In this document: positions 22,528 to 35,784 of the stretch, piece after piece
Layout of the letters: every line of letters starts with the position of its first letter
How positions within the stretch are numbered: the stretch's first letter is position 1
From: Drosophila pseudoobscura
Taxonomy: Eukaryota; Arthropoda; Insecta; Diptera; Drosophilidae
Direction of reading: 5' to 3'
Assembly: GCF_009870125.1 (NCBI RefSeq)
Contig: NC_046681.1
Coordinates: 20,349,001 to 20,413,000, forward strand
DNA: 64,000 nt
Position numbers and translations under genes: made by a program
Notes under the pieces: model-generated
Seen by the model: the letters and a program-made list of their open reading frames with translations, nothing else
What the model was told of the DNA's origin: nothing
Databases searched by the model: none

Positions 22528-23210
22528 ACATACGAGTGTATTCATGTATAAATATTAAACAAAAATATTCATAAGTTTCGAATTGACAAATTATTTTCGA
22601 AAAATATATCATTAATATGGGCCGAAAATTGCATTTAATTCAAAGGAATTTTTCGATTAGATTTGAATGATTTTTTGCCAAAATTTAGAGGAATTTCATA
22701 ACCGATTTGACAAGCTTAATAAATATTGTTTTACCCCCCTCGACAAAACATTCCAGGGTAGATTTTGGGTCCATAAGAATTGTCAGAAAAATTGCACTAA
22801 ATTCAAAGGAATTTTTAGGTTAGATTTAAATAATTTTTTACCGAATTATAGAGGAATTTCATAGTCTAAATATCCATAAATATTATTTTACCCCCCTCGA
22901 ATATATGTATATTTTAGGGTACATTTTGGGTCCAAACAAATTGGAAAAAATATTGCATTTAATTCAAAGGAATTTTTCGATTAGATGTGTTAAATTTTGT
23001 ACGGAATTTTAGAGGAATTATTAAATATTATTCTACCCCTCGTCGAGTAATCATTCCAGGGTACATTCCAGGTCCGTAAAACTTGGCCGAAAATTGCATT
23101 TAATTCAAAGGAATTTTTCGAATATTTACCCCCTTCGAATATAGATTCCAGGGTACTTTATCGGTCCATAAAACATGCCTCAAATTAACATAAATATTTT
23201 CTATGAATTA
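22014..23210. repeat. Diverged ~140-163-bp tandem repeat with AATTCAAAGGAATTTTT anchors
   Basis: Within and beyond the 622-bp copies the anchor recurs near 22637, 22800, 22961 and 23102 (also 22014 in copy 1). Each unit also carries TACCCCCCTCGA, CCAGGGTA(C/G)ATTTTGGGTCC and (GCC)GAAAATTGCA. Units shrink and diverge to the right. It is not coding. Confidence 0.8.
22184..22805. repeat. 622-bp tandem duplication, copy 2
   Basis: Head-to-tail copy of the preceding block. The junction reads AAATTCA then TTTCTG. The right end continues into AAAGGAATTTTTAGG, matching the internal repeat motif, which suggests that unequal exchange at the AATTCAAAGGAATTTTT motif created the duplication. Confidence 0.95.
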
Positions 23211-26200
23211 TTGAACTATCCTGAATTGTTTGATGAATATAAAAACGACTTTCCTATTCCATTTGATTACGGCCCATAAATAATACATTTAATTTATGGC
23301 AATGCATTATTTGCGTAATAATACAAATATTTATATAATTTTTGCCATATATTTATTGACTTTTGTTGAGTTTCTTTTGTGCCTGCGATACGGGACGGGG
23401 GGGGGGGGGGGATCCTTGGCTACAATCAGCCACAGACCCTCTACGATGCGAGTATATTTATTCCCTTATGCGATATATATGTGCGTACGTCTGTATGTAT
23501 TTCCGTTGCATTGTCGCCAGATCGCATTACACAATGGTGTGAATAAATTGAATAAATGGCAAATTGCATACAAAAGAGCCGCCAATGGAGCACCTGACGT
23601 CTGAGGCCCTTACCAATCCCCTGCCTTCCAGTCTCCCCGCCTCCCTGCCTCTTGTTGGCTCCTGGCATACGTCTTTCGTTGCATTTGGCCTGAAAGGCGC
23701 AAACGTGTGAGAGAGCATAAATGAAAGGAACTACTACAGGGGGGAGGGGGAGGGGGGGAGCTCCTAAGCTTTCTCGGAGAAGGGAAATACGAACTTTGAG
23801 GATATCTCCCTGTGACCCTCCATTCGAGTGGCTTTATAAACCAAGTTAAGGCGACAATTTCCCCTCCCCCGTACTTCCCCCTGCCTCACATGTGCCCCCC
23901 CACAACCCTCCTCTGCTCGCCCCTCCGCCACATTCCCTTTGAAATAACCATTTCGTGCTTAACCATTGAAAGCCATCGTGGAAAAGGCTTTAAACTACGC
24001 TTTGATTTTCACAAAAGGTGGCTTTGATTCCATTTTCCGCGTTTTTTCCTTCCACCAGAAACCCCCAACTAATTAACGACGGCCCCTTCTGTCATAAAGG
24101 CAGGTTATTAGGTCATTTTTGTAATACCTTCAAAGCGGAAAAGCGGAAAAATGGAAGAGCAGAAGGTAGAACGAGACTAAATATCGACTTTCCTTTGAGT
24201 ACTCCCCCAATTAATGGGGAAAAAAACACTTGACTTTGAGGCTCAGACTTGGCTCGGGAGATCGCGGGCCTCAGACAAACAATTAGGCTGCCCATTAATC
24301 ATACGCCGCGTTGCCAATAAACTTGTTGAGGACATGAATCCGGCGACAGTTCAACGACATTCACATGCCACTCGATCTCTCATCTCACGACTGGAGGGGG
24401 AAGGGGGGGCTCGTGGCTTCTGTTGACTCTGCATTATCTTAATTGTGGTCCTGGCACGTGTACACGCGCTTACAGGGTGGCTGGGTGGCTGGGTGGCTGA
24501 GTGTGTGCTCTGTCGAGTGTTTTTTTTGGTGGCAAATGCAGCTAATGGCATTGCTGGGATGATGGATCGTCAGCTGGCTAAAACCGCCAGAACTGGGGCA
24601 GTGGCAGTAGCTTCTTTCGTTTAGAGTCCTGCTGTGGCCTCTGGTCCAGCAGATCCGATCCTGGCGACTCTTAAACTCCACTCAGGACCATCTCCCGATT
24701 ATCTCGATTATGATGAAAGGACCTGTAGACAGCAGACAGCAGGCTGCTTAAATATGCAGCACACAAACACTCTCACACCCCCCATATGCACACAGACAGA
24801 CAGACAGACAGAGGGACGGAGGGAGGGACGGAGAGCCGTAATTCGCATGCAAGACACATCGATTCATTGCCCGAAAAGCAAAGGCTGACAAAGTGCCTGC
24901 CCAATGACCCACTGAATGACTGACTGTCGCACTGAGACTCGGAGACTCGGAGACTGTCGGAGACTTCCTGACAGCCAATAAATGTCAGCTTGGGCAAGCT
25001 GATGCATGAATATAGTGTCTCCCCAGGCAGGACCACGACCAGGACCTTGGGGCGCCTGCTGCTGTGTCACAGATAATTGACAGCGAGGCGATGAAGATAT
25101 TGAAACAGACAGCTGCCTAGATACGGCCTGCCCTTTAAAGGAAAGCGAAAGTGCGTGAAATATCAACCATAAATATGGTATCAATTGGGCAGGCCATGAA
25201 AAGTTCTCCAAGTCCTTGACATGTGGAGACGAGGCGCCTCGCCTTCTAATTGCCGAAAACATGGTCAGAGGTCAACAAAAGTCAAAAGTCTAGACAAGCA
25301 ACACCCGAATGGGCCACATTAACAGCAAATGTTACCATAATCTGCCCCGCCAGTTCATTAGGGGGTTTGAGGCGGTCTAATGCGGTATGGAAAACCGTTT
25401 AAGGGTCCTCCGTCCACCGTCCTCCGTCCGCTGGCCAATCCGATTAACTATGCATGCAAAAAAGGCCATGCAAAATATGAGATATGGAAATGAATTCAAC
25501 ATTCGCCATAAAACACACGTCAGAAACTCATTTGGCAGGCGGCAAGGACTCGATCCGAGTGGTCTGCTGGCAAACCAAATATTAGCTCTACCGCTGCAGA
25601 GTTTTTCAATTAAATTCGCCGAATGCTTCTTCAATCGTGCATTAAAATGAAAATTTAATCACGACAGAGGCAGAGGCACCGCCACCGCCACTGGCAACGA
25701 AATGAATCCCATCCGCTGACCCGACGACACCAGGGGGAGGGGGTGGGGGGACAATGGGGCGTATACGTATTCCGAGGAAATGTGTAATTAAATTTTTCTT
25801 TCGCTTGTCATGGCCGGTGCCCCGGACAACGAAGGAGGTTTTTATGAGGCGCAGGATTAATGGATAGCCAAGGTAGTAGTGCACTCTCTCTCTCTCTCTG
25901 TCTCTGCTGGGGGCTACCATCGAGTCCCCCACGGTAATGGGTATCAATTAGTCGTTGCCACACGTGTTTGGCGTTCCTTTCACGTTCATTATTTTAAAAT
26001 GCGCATCACAAGTGTTGGATATATATTTGTTTATCGCTCGCCCCGACTTGCAGCCCCGTTTAAAATGGCTGTGGCAAGTCTTTGACCACACATGCAACCC
26101 CCCCTCCCCCCCTCGACACGGGGCACATACGATTTTCCACGCTGATAGAATGCAGTTGCCCGTTGAATGAAAATGAATGAATGAAGAATTTTCACTTACC

Positions 26201-28855
26201 CCATACGGTAGCAGGCAGTAGGCAGCTGCAGTTGCCACTGCCACACACACTCCCCACCCCCACACTCCCCCTCCCATTCATGTCCATGACTGGAGCTTTC
26301 TTATCTGTGCGGAGCGCGCTCGCTGCATTTATATTTAAATGTATTTAAACGACCGACAATTTGAGAGCATCGTCGTTGTCAGAGCCAGAGCCAGAGCCAG
26401 AGCCATGGAGCCACGGAGCCACAGAGCCGGATGGCTCCAAAGGAGCCTCATAGTCCCCAGCTCATTTATAGTCTGACCAGAACAGAACAGCACAGAGCGG
26501 GCCCAGAGTAGGGCCCAGTGCTTGCTCGGGCTTTGGGTTTGGCTTTGGCTTTGGCTGCTTTTTCACAGATAAAAAGTAAATATGTGTGGCATTGGTTAAG
26601 GCGGTTGCGCGGTTGCATTTTGGCTTTGGTTCGGGCGTAATTTTTCATTTATTTTAGCCACTGGGCCCTTCTCAATTAATACCGCCTCCCCCGCCATTCG
26701 ACACATTCACTTTTGCAAAGCGAATTTCATAATTTTTGTGGCTGCCAGTGGCAACTAATTGCGCTGCCCCTCGTTGCCGGGGCATAATTAACTTTTCGTA
26801 AAAGTAAATAGAATCTTGGCCAAAAACTGCAAACAACAGACAACAGCTGTTAATGAGTGGAGTTTGCTGGAAAGTTTTCTGCAAAATGCAAGAAGTCATT
26901 GTTCTCTCCAGTCCCCCACAAACCCCCCCAAACCCCCAATCCTCAACCAGCAAGTGTAAGTAATTTACGCAGCTGGCAGTCGCTGCTGACTTTTGCTTAG
27001 TTAATATTTGCCAAGTTTATGGCGAGTGGAAAAGTTGAAGGGGTTGAGGGGTTGAGGTTTCGGCTGCTGCAAGTGATATGGGTAAGAAATATTGATTTAA
27101 CGTAACACAAAGCCGCAGAAGCGACAGCCCCAGACCCGATGACGCTAACAACGTTGAAGGCAGACGACGACGGCTCGTCGTTCTCGTTGTTGTCGTTGTC
27201 GTGGTCGTCGCCATGTCTGCTGCCAGCAGCAAGCCGGAAACGGAAACTAAAACAAGTGAAGGATATTCCAGGGACTCCAACAGCAACGACTAGACAATGC
27301 TCTTCGAAAGCCAAGCCCACAAGGCCCCCACCCAGACCCCCGACATAACTCTAGGTTTTTAAGGGGGAAAATCCTGGACATTTTTACGGTTTGGCAAGTG
27401 TCAACATTGTTGTTGGACGAAGGGGAAACATCGCTGTCAGTCGCTGGCAAGACAAACATTTTATTTATCGCTTCCTTGAGGGGCGCGAAAATTGCCAGCG
27501 AAAGAAATGTATCCACTCCGATCCGAGCAAGACAAAAGGAAAGCCGGTCCCCCCCCCGCCAGTCCTGGCGAATGCAGTTGCGTAATTAACTCGTTTCAAA
27601 GTGAAGACATCATCATCCTTTTTCGAATTGCAGTCGAGGATCGGGTTTCCAATGGTCTCTGGGGCGGGGGGAGGGGGGGTTGGCTGCTTATTAGGTTGGA
27701 CATCTAAATGGAGTCGGAAACACAGCACTTGCCTTTGGTCATGTCCGTAGCAATTTCATTTCGTTCTCAGAGAATTTCCAAAAATTTGTTGCCCCCCCAC
27801 AGCCCCTCCCCCGAAAGCTGAAATGACAAACAAAATGCCACAAAATTGTGGCAAATGATTTTTGAAATAGGCAATAACGGAATGAGGCCTTTGAAAAAAT
27901 CATAAAACAAAAAAATAATTGAAAATCGAATATTCTACCAAAATGCCCATAAATATTCCACATAGATTTTTCCCCATATTTAAATTTATTTAGCTTGAAT
28001 ATTGCCAATTTCGGAGAGGCTTTTGCGCTCGAGAGCCTGTGAGAAACATTTAAAAATTAAATCGAGAATTGCAGGCGGCTCTTAAGCCCGGCATTTGGCA
28101 GACAAACAATGAAACTTGAGGCTCAAGTGCAGCAAGGCTCTTATCGGGCGGGAAAGTGATGCGAAAGTTTTAAGCGTCTTTGCACGCATACAATTTCTCA
28201 TGAGCACCAAATACAATTGCACAATAAAATACTCTCTCAGAAACAGAGCCCCAGAGTAAGAGCCAGAGCCAGCGCCAGAGCCAGGCCCAGAGATGGGCCC
28301 GAGACAGAGGCAAACGCAATGGAAAAAGCTTAAGCGAAAGGATTTTAAAAGCAGCCCCGCCTGCCAAAGGTTTTTATTTCCTTTTTCTGTGTTTTACTAA
28401 GAGCTGAAAACTGTTTTCCCTCCACCCGCTTCCCACCCCCTGTCAGCGAGGAGGCAGCCCTCCCCACCCCCCCTTCACTGAGGAGGCAGCGACTGGCATG
28501 TCATAATGGCTGCGCTGCCTTTAAAATGGCCTGCCAGCTGACGAAAAATAATGTTTTTATGGCGCTTCAAAATGTTGCCGAAATGAATTCATTGAAATTA
28601 AAGGTAAAACGCCCAAAACTTTGGGCCATCGGCAGGCATTTGATTAACTCTTGCAATTGCCAATTAAAATGGCCGTAAAGGCAAATCACGTACCAAATGG
28701 TGCCTCTCTCCCCCCCCCCCCTCACCCGGTTTTTTCCGTTGTATGCAAAGCAAAGCCATATGCCTGACCTTTCATATATTTCACTTTTTATTGAGTCTAC
28801 TATAAAACACAGAATGGTAAATAAATTGTAATTTTACTACTCGCAAAATGCATAA
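23211..28855. other. Gene-free stretch, mixed conserved-looking non-coding DNA and simple repeats
   Basis: I see no gene. Items present are a 15-G run (23397-23411), CAGACAGACAGA repeat (about 24793-24812), G/C-rich pyrimidine tracts (23860-23930), a GAGCCA repeat (26380-26405), GAC/GTC-rich clusters (27165-27215) and C-runs. Blocks of AATTAA- and TTAATTA-rich sequence could be enhancers. Confidence 0.5.
23397..23411. repeat. Poly-G run (15 G)
   Basis: An uninterrupted run of 15 G. Confidence 0.9.
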
Positions 28856-28860
28856 TTTAA

Positions 28861-28990
28861 GAGGGCCCCCAAGTCCGCAGTGGGGCTGTGAGGGGGCCTC
28901 CCATGTCCACAGTGGGGCAGCGGGGCAGTGAGGGGGCCTCCCAAGTCCACAGTGGGGCAGCGGGGCAGTGAGGGGGGCCTCCCAAGTCGA
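28861..28990. repeat. 40-bp minisatellite, about three units
   Basis: The unit (GTCCACAGTGGGGCAGCGGG then GCAGTGAGGGGGCCTCCCAA) repeats with an exact 40-bp offset (28921 and 28961), plus a diverged unit to the left. It yields a spurious APLWTWEAP-repeat frame. Confidence 0.85.
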
Positions 28991-29533
28991 GGCTAAGCCA
29001 TAAAAATGTGTATGGCAAATAAATTTTAAGTGAAATACTTGTAAATGAAAACAAATGTAGCACACACATAAAACACAGCAGAGTCGAGGCGGAGACCCCC
29101 CAACAATAACTGGTAGAAAGGCTGTGGGCCACAAAATCCGATATTACGTATACGCCATGTTCTCGTGTGTGTGAGAGGGAGAGAGAGGGGGAGAGAGGGC
29201 TGCTGCCCAAGGACACTGAAATGTTTGTCTTTGGCTAAAAATTTGCCATAAATCGTACCGGCCCCGGCTCCATGCCGACGATAAATATCGAAAATCAACT
29301 AAAAATACCAAACAATACTTTATTCAATTTCTGGCCGAAAAGTGAGACGGAAAATGCTTTTAATTGATATGCGGATGCGGATGCGGCTGCGGACTAAGCA
29401 TAAATTTTCCACTCGCATAATTTATGCCAAAATAAACACAAATTAATTTCGTATTATTGCTTAGTTGGCCGCTGGGCGCCCCCAAGGACGGGGGAAAACT
29501 GCTGAACAATGGGAAAATTATTAACATATTTGT
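28991..29533. other. Non-coding
   Basis: A GA-rich patch at 29168-29198 and AT-rich DNA; no gene is supported. Confidence 0.5.
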
Positions 29534-29600
29534 TGCACCGCCCTGCACCGCCCTGCACCGCCCTGCACCGCCCTGCACCGCCCTGCACCGCCCTGCACTG
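29534..29600. repeat. 10-bp minisatellite (GCACCGCCCT)
   Basis: Six to seven near-perfect tandem copies of GCACCGCCCT, ending GCACTGCTCGG. Confidence 0.95.
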
Positions 29601-30943
29601 CTCGGCAGTTTTTCTAGTTTATAATTTAAATAAATTTAATAGTAATAATTAAATTCGTGTCACGCTTGGCTGATTCCGATGACCCTGCCCCTGATCCTAA
29701 TTCGTTTTTAAAAACTAAATTCAAAAAATTCGTACTAAATGGCACTGCATTTACATTTCTAATTACAACCGCAAACAATATCGGGTGTATCGGTGGCCAT
29801 TAGAAATGCAAATTGCGACAAAAATAAATCTAAAGAAAATAAATTGCTAAAAATAATAGTTGCTATAAATAAATATTTCATATGCTACGCTGGCATTAAC
29901 AGCTGTCGCGCTCTGCCAATGAATATTCAAATAACAAGCTTTAATCAATGCAATTTTTGGCCCACACACGGTACAGTACAGTATCCACCGGCTACTGTGA
30001 CCGCAGTGGGACATAAATTCCATTCGCCTGACAGGTGAGCACCAGGAACAGGCGCTGCCGCGACCGCAAAAGCGACAAAGGCCACCGTTTGTGGGGCTGC
30101 CGCCGCCTGTTTTTCGGGAAATTATTTGGCAAAACACAGCACCAAACCGCAAAAATATAAGAAATGGAAAATGGAAAAATGGCAAAATGTTGGGACTAAA
30201 AAAAAAGATGAGTAAAGTTTAAACAGAAATCTATTTCGCAAGCGTTTCTATCCTGGGTTTCCATCCAAGCCTCAGAGACAATCTGCAAAAAAAATTGCAC
30301 AATGTAGTTGCAGGAAAACTACAGCCAGGCTATGGACAAGTTTTGTACCCCGTACTGGCTGAAATATCTAGGAATATGTGGAGGCCTCTCTTTTATTGTT
30401 TTTCCTATGTACCCTTTTTGGTACACAAATGGGCAAGATACAAGCTGTTAAGACCTTAAAAGAAAAGTCTAGACATTTGTCGCTTGAGAGGTGGTAAATT
30501 CGAAGTATTAAAATTGTATTCACTATTGAATTGTATTCTGCAAATCCAAGAATTGTTTATAATTTAAGAATGATGTAGTGGCTACGGCGGTTGGCATTCA
30601 TTTGTTGTTAATAAATGCATTGCTCGTTGGGGGATTTGGTCTTTCTTTGTATTGCTCGTGTCCGGTTCGAGCCCATAAAATGATATAATAGTAGGGTTGA
30701 ATAAAAGCTATCGATGACATATAATTTGATACATTTCAACAGCATAGATGAGTGCTATTTTGGGAGTATTATGGATTTTACAGATTTCTGGATTTACAGA
30801 TCTCTGATCACAGATCAGCCGAGCATTCATAAATTGTTTATTTTATGTTATTTCGTTAATTAAATTTAGAGATCGGTTTTTATTTCTTTAACACAATTCA
30901 TCATTCATATTGGTCATTCATATCTGACAAATATTTATATTTT
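29601..30943. other. Non-coding; weak pol III-like motif at 30572-30670
   Basis: AT-rich DNA without a supported gene. TGGCTACGGCGG (about 30583-30594) and GGTTCGAGCCC (about 30664-30674) resemble box A and box B of tRNA-type promoters, but the T-arm stem does not pair, so no tRNA is called. Confidence 0.4.
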
Positions 30944-31215
30944 ATGGGATATATTGGATATTTTATTTTGGTTATATTTGATTGGGTATATTATTTAATT
31001 AATATATTTTTGGATATATTATTTATTTATATTTTATTGGATCTATTATTTTTTTTATTTTATTGGATATATTATTTATTTCAATTTTGTGAGATATATT
31101 ATTTACTTATATTTTATGGGATATGTTAATTATTTACATTTTATGGATTTTCAATATTTCAATTTTATTGGATACATTATTTTTTATATTTTATTAGATA
31201 TATTATTTCGATATT
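30944..31215. repeat. AT-rich tandem repeat (GGATATATTATTTATTTATA type)
   Basis: About eight degenerate units of ~27-38 bp built on GGATATATTATTT followed by ATATTTTATTGG. One frame is open for 61 codons and only reflects the repeat. Confidence 0.75.
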
Positions 31216-33557
31216 GGACATACATATATTTATATTCTTCTGGGCTTTAGAGGGGTTTAAAGAGGTTCCCTTCTGCTTGCAACAACCAATATACCCTCGC
31301 CCTGGCCTCTGTCTACAGGTCACAAAAAGTTGCAATTGTCATTTCACGTAAAATTATTTTCAATTTGAGCTTGTCATAAGTTTTATGTAAATGTTGACAC
31401 ACACACACATACACTCTCTCTCTCACACACACACGCACAAGAGGCGAAACTTTTGTACGGCGGAAGGACGTAGGACGACGGTATAATGGCGACTCTTTTT
31501 AATGAGTTTTGGTATTTCGGTATTTGGGTATTTCGGTATTTGGGTATTTCTGGAGGAAGTGCAGAGAGGTCACAACTTTCCGACTTGCATGCTAATAAAT
31601 AAACGATGATCCTGATTGACTGCATGGCCCTGATTTGTGGATGGAAAATGGTTACTGGGGAGGGGCCCATCGGTGGGGCTGGGGGGTTGGGGGGGTGTGT
31701 AGGTGTCGGTATCCCGCCACAGATGCCCCTCAGATGCCAAATTATAATGTGACGCACATTAAGCGACACGTTCTCTTTATCATTTGCATGCTGCTGGCGT
31801 AATCATTGCAGAAAAAGAGTGAGAAAATAAAGAAGGGAAGGATTCCCTTTAGTCGCAGCCCCGCCATCGGAGGGAGGTGGGGGGAGCTGGAGCAGGAGCA
31901 GGAGCTGGAGCTGGAGCAGGATATCCTGTCACGTTTTCAGTTGACTTGACTGCTGTGGGAGTGTGCGGAGGAGTACTTAACCGTTCAAGTTGCCGAGCTC
32001 CGGCTGGCCCGCCTCCGGGCCACTGTCGTCAATGTCTGTGGCTGCAACCAAGTCTGGGGGGGGGGGGGGGGTGGCTAGCCCTGTAGTGGTGTGAAAATTA
32101 AAGGAATTCCGTTATTATTTTGCCTTTTTTCCACTGCACCTCTGCTGAGGCACTGCTCAGGCACTGGAGTGTTTCTTCCTCAACATCTGCTTTTGCCTCC
32201 TGCCTCTTGCCTCCTGCCTCCTGCCTCCTGCCTCGTGCCTCCTGCATATTTTGTAGAGCACTTCGTCGCAAATTATGTCGGCGCAGCGAAAGCAAATGTT
32301 GCATATGCATGTGGCATGGGCCATGTCACAAGTACTTAGTAGACTCATGACAGTTTCTTCTACATAAACAACAGCACTTCGTCCTGGGCCTGGCTCCTGG
32401 CCCCTGCTGGCTGTTGGGTTCTGCATGTGGATGCAACGTGAAAGTAATTTGCAAAGTAGAAGCAGACGCAATGCTGTTGCAACTCCCTCGCTCGCTCCCC
32501 TGGCAGGTTGCTGCGTGATGTCTTTTGCTGGCAGCTCATTATGTGGTGGCTTTTGTCCCGCTTTGATATATGATTATGACGCCCAGGATTAGGAAAAAAA
32601 AGCGAGAGAGAGACGAGACCCACACAAAGTCGTGACTTAATGAATGCATATAAAGCCGGATCACACTCAAAGGCCTGCCTGCGTGGACAGTTCCCCCAAA
32701 ACATCGGTGACAGCCTTTAATCTGGAATACTTGGGAAATTTAAGGTTTTTAGGAGCTCCACTCTAACAACCCCATTCGGCAGCCATTTGAAGCTCTCTCG
32801 AAAGCAGAGGCCCAAGGTCCTCCCTCTTGCTCTCAGTTTTTCGAGTTTGTTCCCGCTTTTAAACGGCTTTTATCGGGCCAAAACCGCTTGACTTTCGCCA
32901 TCATCAACCATTTATAGACAGGCCAGAAACCACTGAAAAAAAGCGCACCTAGTCGGCTTTGGCCACCAAAAACGTTTCCGTTTGGCAGCAGGCAAAAGAT
33001 GCAGTCTTTGGGCCTCCCCAAGGGGGGGTGGGGACTGAGCCCCCGCTAAGCTCTCCACAGACTACTGTCGTCTAGACGGCATTTGTCATGCAGCCAGAGA
33101 TACGTTTAGACCCCAAAAACTGGCAAACTTTAAAGACCAAAATCCAGATCACCTTTGACCCCAAAGACCAGGCGTTGCGGGACTAATTAGCTGGGAGGCT
33201 GCTCATTAGTGTTGCCCTGGCCTTTGCCCTTTGGGTATTGGTAGTTGATTCAAAATCAAAATGCTTTTTCGTCTAATCTTTAGAGGGTCATTAGGGGGAA
33301 CGGGTTAAGGGGTCGAGCGGGGTGCAGGTGGCAATAATTGAAAAACTTTCAACCAGCCTACTAATTAAAAGTTTTTTGTTTTTTTTTTGGCGGCTTTCGC
33401 AGAGTCATAATCGGGAAACGGAAGGAACAACCAGAATGGCGCCGGGATTCTTCTGGGTTTTGAAGTTTATTAAGAGGCCCGTCGAGGCCTTAGCCATTGC
33501 CCCCCCGCCTTTGTTCATGACTTGCTGAAAAACTTTGGGCCTAACACGATTATGCCC

Positions 33558-33579
33558 GGGGGGGGGGGGGGGGGGGGGG
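33558..33579. repeat. Poly-G run (22 G)
   Basis: An uninterrupted run of 22 G; such runs are prone to sequencing error. Confidence 0.9.
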
Positions 33580-35759
33580 CCAAGGACTGACTTATGGCCA
33601 CTATTTGTGGCACACAGAATATTGATTGAAACTGTGTGGCAGCACGCTGCCATGCCATTGTCTTTGATGACATTGGATAACTGCAGTTCAATGCCTAAAC
33701 AGAGAGAGAGGAGGAGGAGCTGCTGCCACTGCTGCTTGTGGCATGCCTGCTAATGAAATTGTGCATTCAATCGAGTGGAACGATGGGAAAAGTCAATAAA
33801 ATTGATGTAGCATAGAGGGAGAGGGGGAGGGGCGGAGCATTGCCAGAAAATGCACACAGATCCGAGAGGATCTGGTTAATGGAACGAGTCTCGAGTCAAG
33901 TCCAAGTCCGTCCGCTGGCAAATGAACTGCCGGCTGGAATGGAAAATCGAAAATGGAAATTGTTGATGGGGAAAAGCACAAAGCCAAACTATTTCGTCCA
34001 TGGCAATTGCAATCAGGCAAAGAAAAAGACCCAAGCAGAGCGGAGGAGAGCACAGCGGAGTAGAGGAGAATTAAACTAATATTAAGTATGCCCCCCGAAT
34101 GGCACTCCATTAAATATTTAAAGCGTTTTCCGCCACCTCACACGTACAGGGCTTGTCGGGGTGCAAGTATTTTGAATGATGGCCAAATAGAAGGCGCCAC
34201 GACGGTGCGGACCCAACTCAAAAATGGCCAACAATCGGCAATGGCTGAAAACCGGTCCGTTACCGGTCACGGAAAAGCGGAAAAGCGGAAAAAGCGGAAA
34301 AACGGCAAGTGCACTTAGCTAATAAATCTTTAATGCTGCCAACATTTTTCTGCAATGGCGGCTTTCCATTTCAAGGTTGTCCTTTCAAGTGCCAACCCAA
34401 GGAAAGCGCGAGTGCTGTCAAAAAATTTTTCTTGAATAATTTGTGTGCAATTTTTTTTTGCCAGAACCTTCGTCTGTAAGCCAATTATGGTATTAAAAGT
34501 GTGCACAAGTCAAGAGGCTCGGGGCATGGGGCTTGGGGTTTGGGGCATGGGGCACGGGGCAAGGTCGGGTCAGAGTTGGGACCGACGGGCGACTGCATTT
34601 AAATGTAAATTGAAATTAATTTCACTCGAAGCAAAAGGCCCGGCCACCATCCACCCGTCTTGGGTTCCTTTGATGTGGGTTTGGGTGCCACCATTTCAGG
34701 CAATAGTTGGGCGAAAGATGAAGGAATCGACACATTTTTTGAGGGTTATTTCCTCAATAAAGTATTAGCTCTTTAAGTTACTCCCCCTACGCCCCCTACT
34801 CCCCTTTTAAACAGCAATCTAACCTTTGAGACCCTAAGCCTTTGTTCCAAGAACCCAAAATCCACGAAAACGTGGCTCAAACCTAATTGATTTGACTTTT
34901 AAATGTTCGTTTTATGGAAAAAGAGTCACCAGGCATAGTTCTTTCTTTTTTTTTTTGGGGAAGCTAGCAAAGAAAATCCCCAAATGGAGGGCTCAGGACT
35001 TCCGGCAAAAGCCACTTGAAGTTAACTCCCTGGAATCCCATTCTAATAACCCTAAGTGCTTTCAAATTTCAAATTGAAAAGTCAACAGAAAGAGAGAGAG
35101 AAAAGTTGGGCACACAAAGAGGGTGGGAAGGGGAGGGGGGGTGGGGGGAGGGGCGAGCGTATAGCGCGACTTGAAATTACAAAAGATTAAAAAGTGAAAT
35201 ATAAATATTTATCTGCGGTACTGAAGTCGAGACATCGCCAGGAAGACACGAATCGGCATGGAAAATAGTGAGCCACCCACCACCCCCTCTAGGATTTGGT
35301 CAAAGGACCTGCAAGTGGGCCCTGGACATCCTGAGCTCATGTAAATCCATTTTAATTAATTCGAGACAAAAGGTTACTCGCATTTCCCCAGCATAATAAT
35401 GAACCCTGGCGGGCGCCCCGTAAGACCCTTGGGTGCGGCCGGATTTCGCAAAGGATTTGCATTTCATTTCGAGTGCTGAACTGCCGCTCGACTGATGCTA
35501 CAAATTAAAACTGTACGATTAGAATAAATACTAGACAAAGTCAAATTCCAAGTGCCGTCCCGGCAGTCTGGAGTGGCGTCTGCTCCATCAATAAATGGCA
35601 CACAGAAATCTTTCGTGTTACATCAAATGGAGATGGTTGAGTGGATTTGAATATTGATTGCAGCTTAGCTCTCGTTGAAATCGGTCTATTTGCATATTGC
35701 TTTTTGCACGACACAAAACTTTTCGGTAGACATCTTATCCGCTTTTGGCTCTGCCTCGG

Positions 35760-35784
35760 CCCCCCCCCCCCCCCCCCCCCCCCC
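35760..35784. repeat. Poly-C run (25 C)
   Basis: An uninterrupted run of 25 C, the longest homopolymer in the window. Confidence 0.9.

Noticed and set aside
30572..30674. tRNA gene
   Set aside because: Box A/B-like motifs are present, but the T-arm does not pair and no cloverleaf can be drawn.
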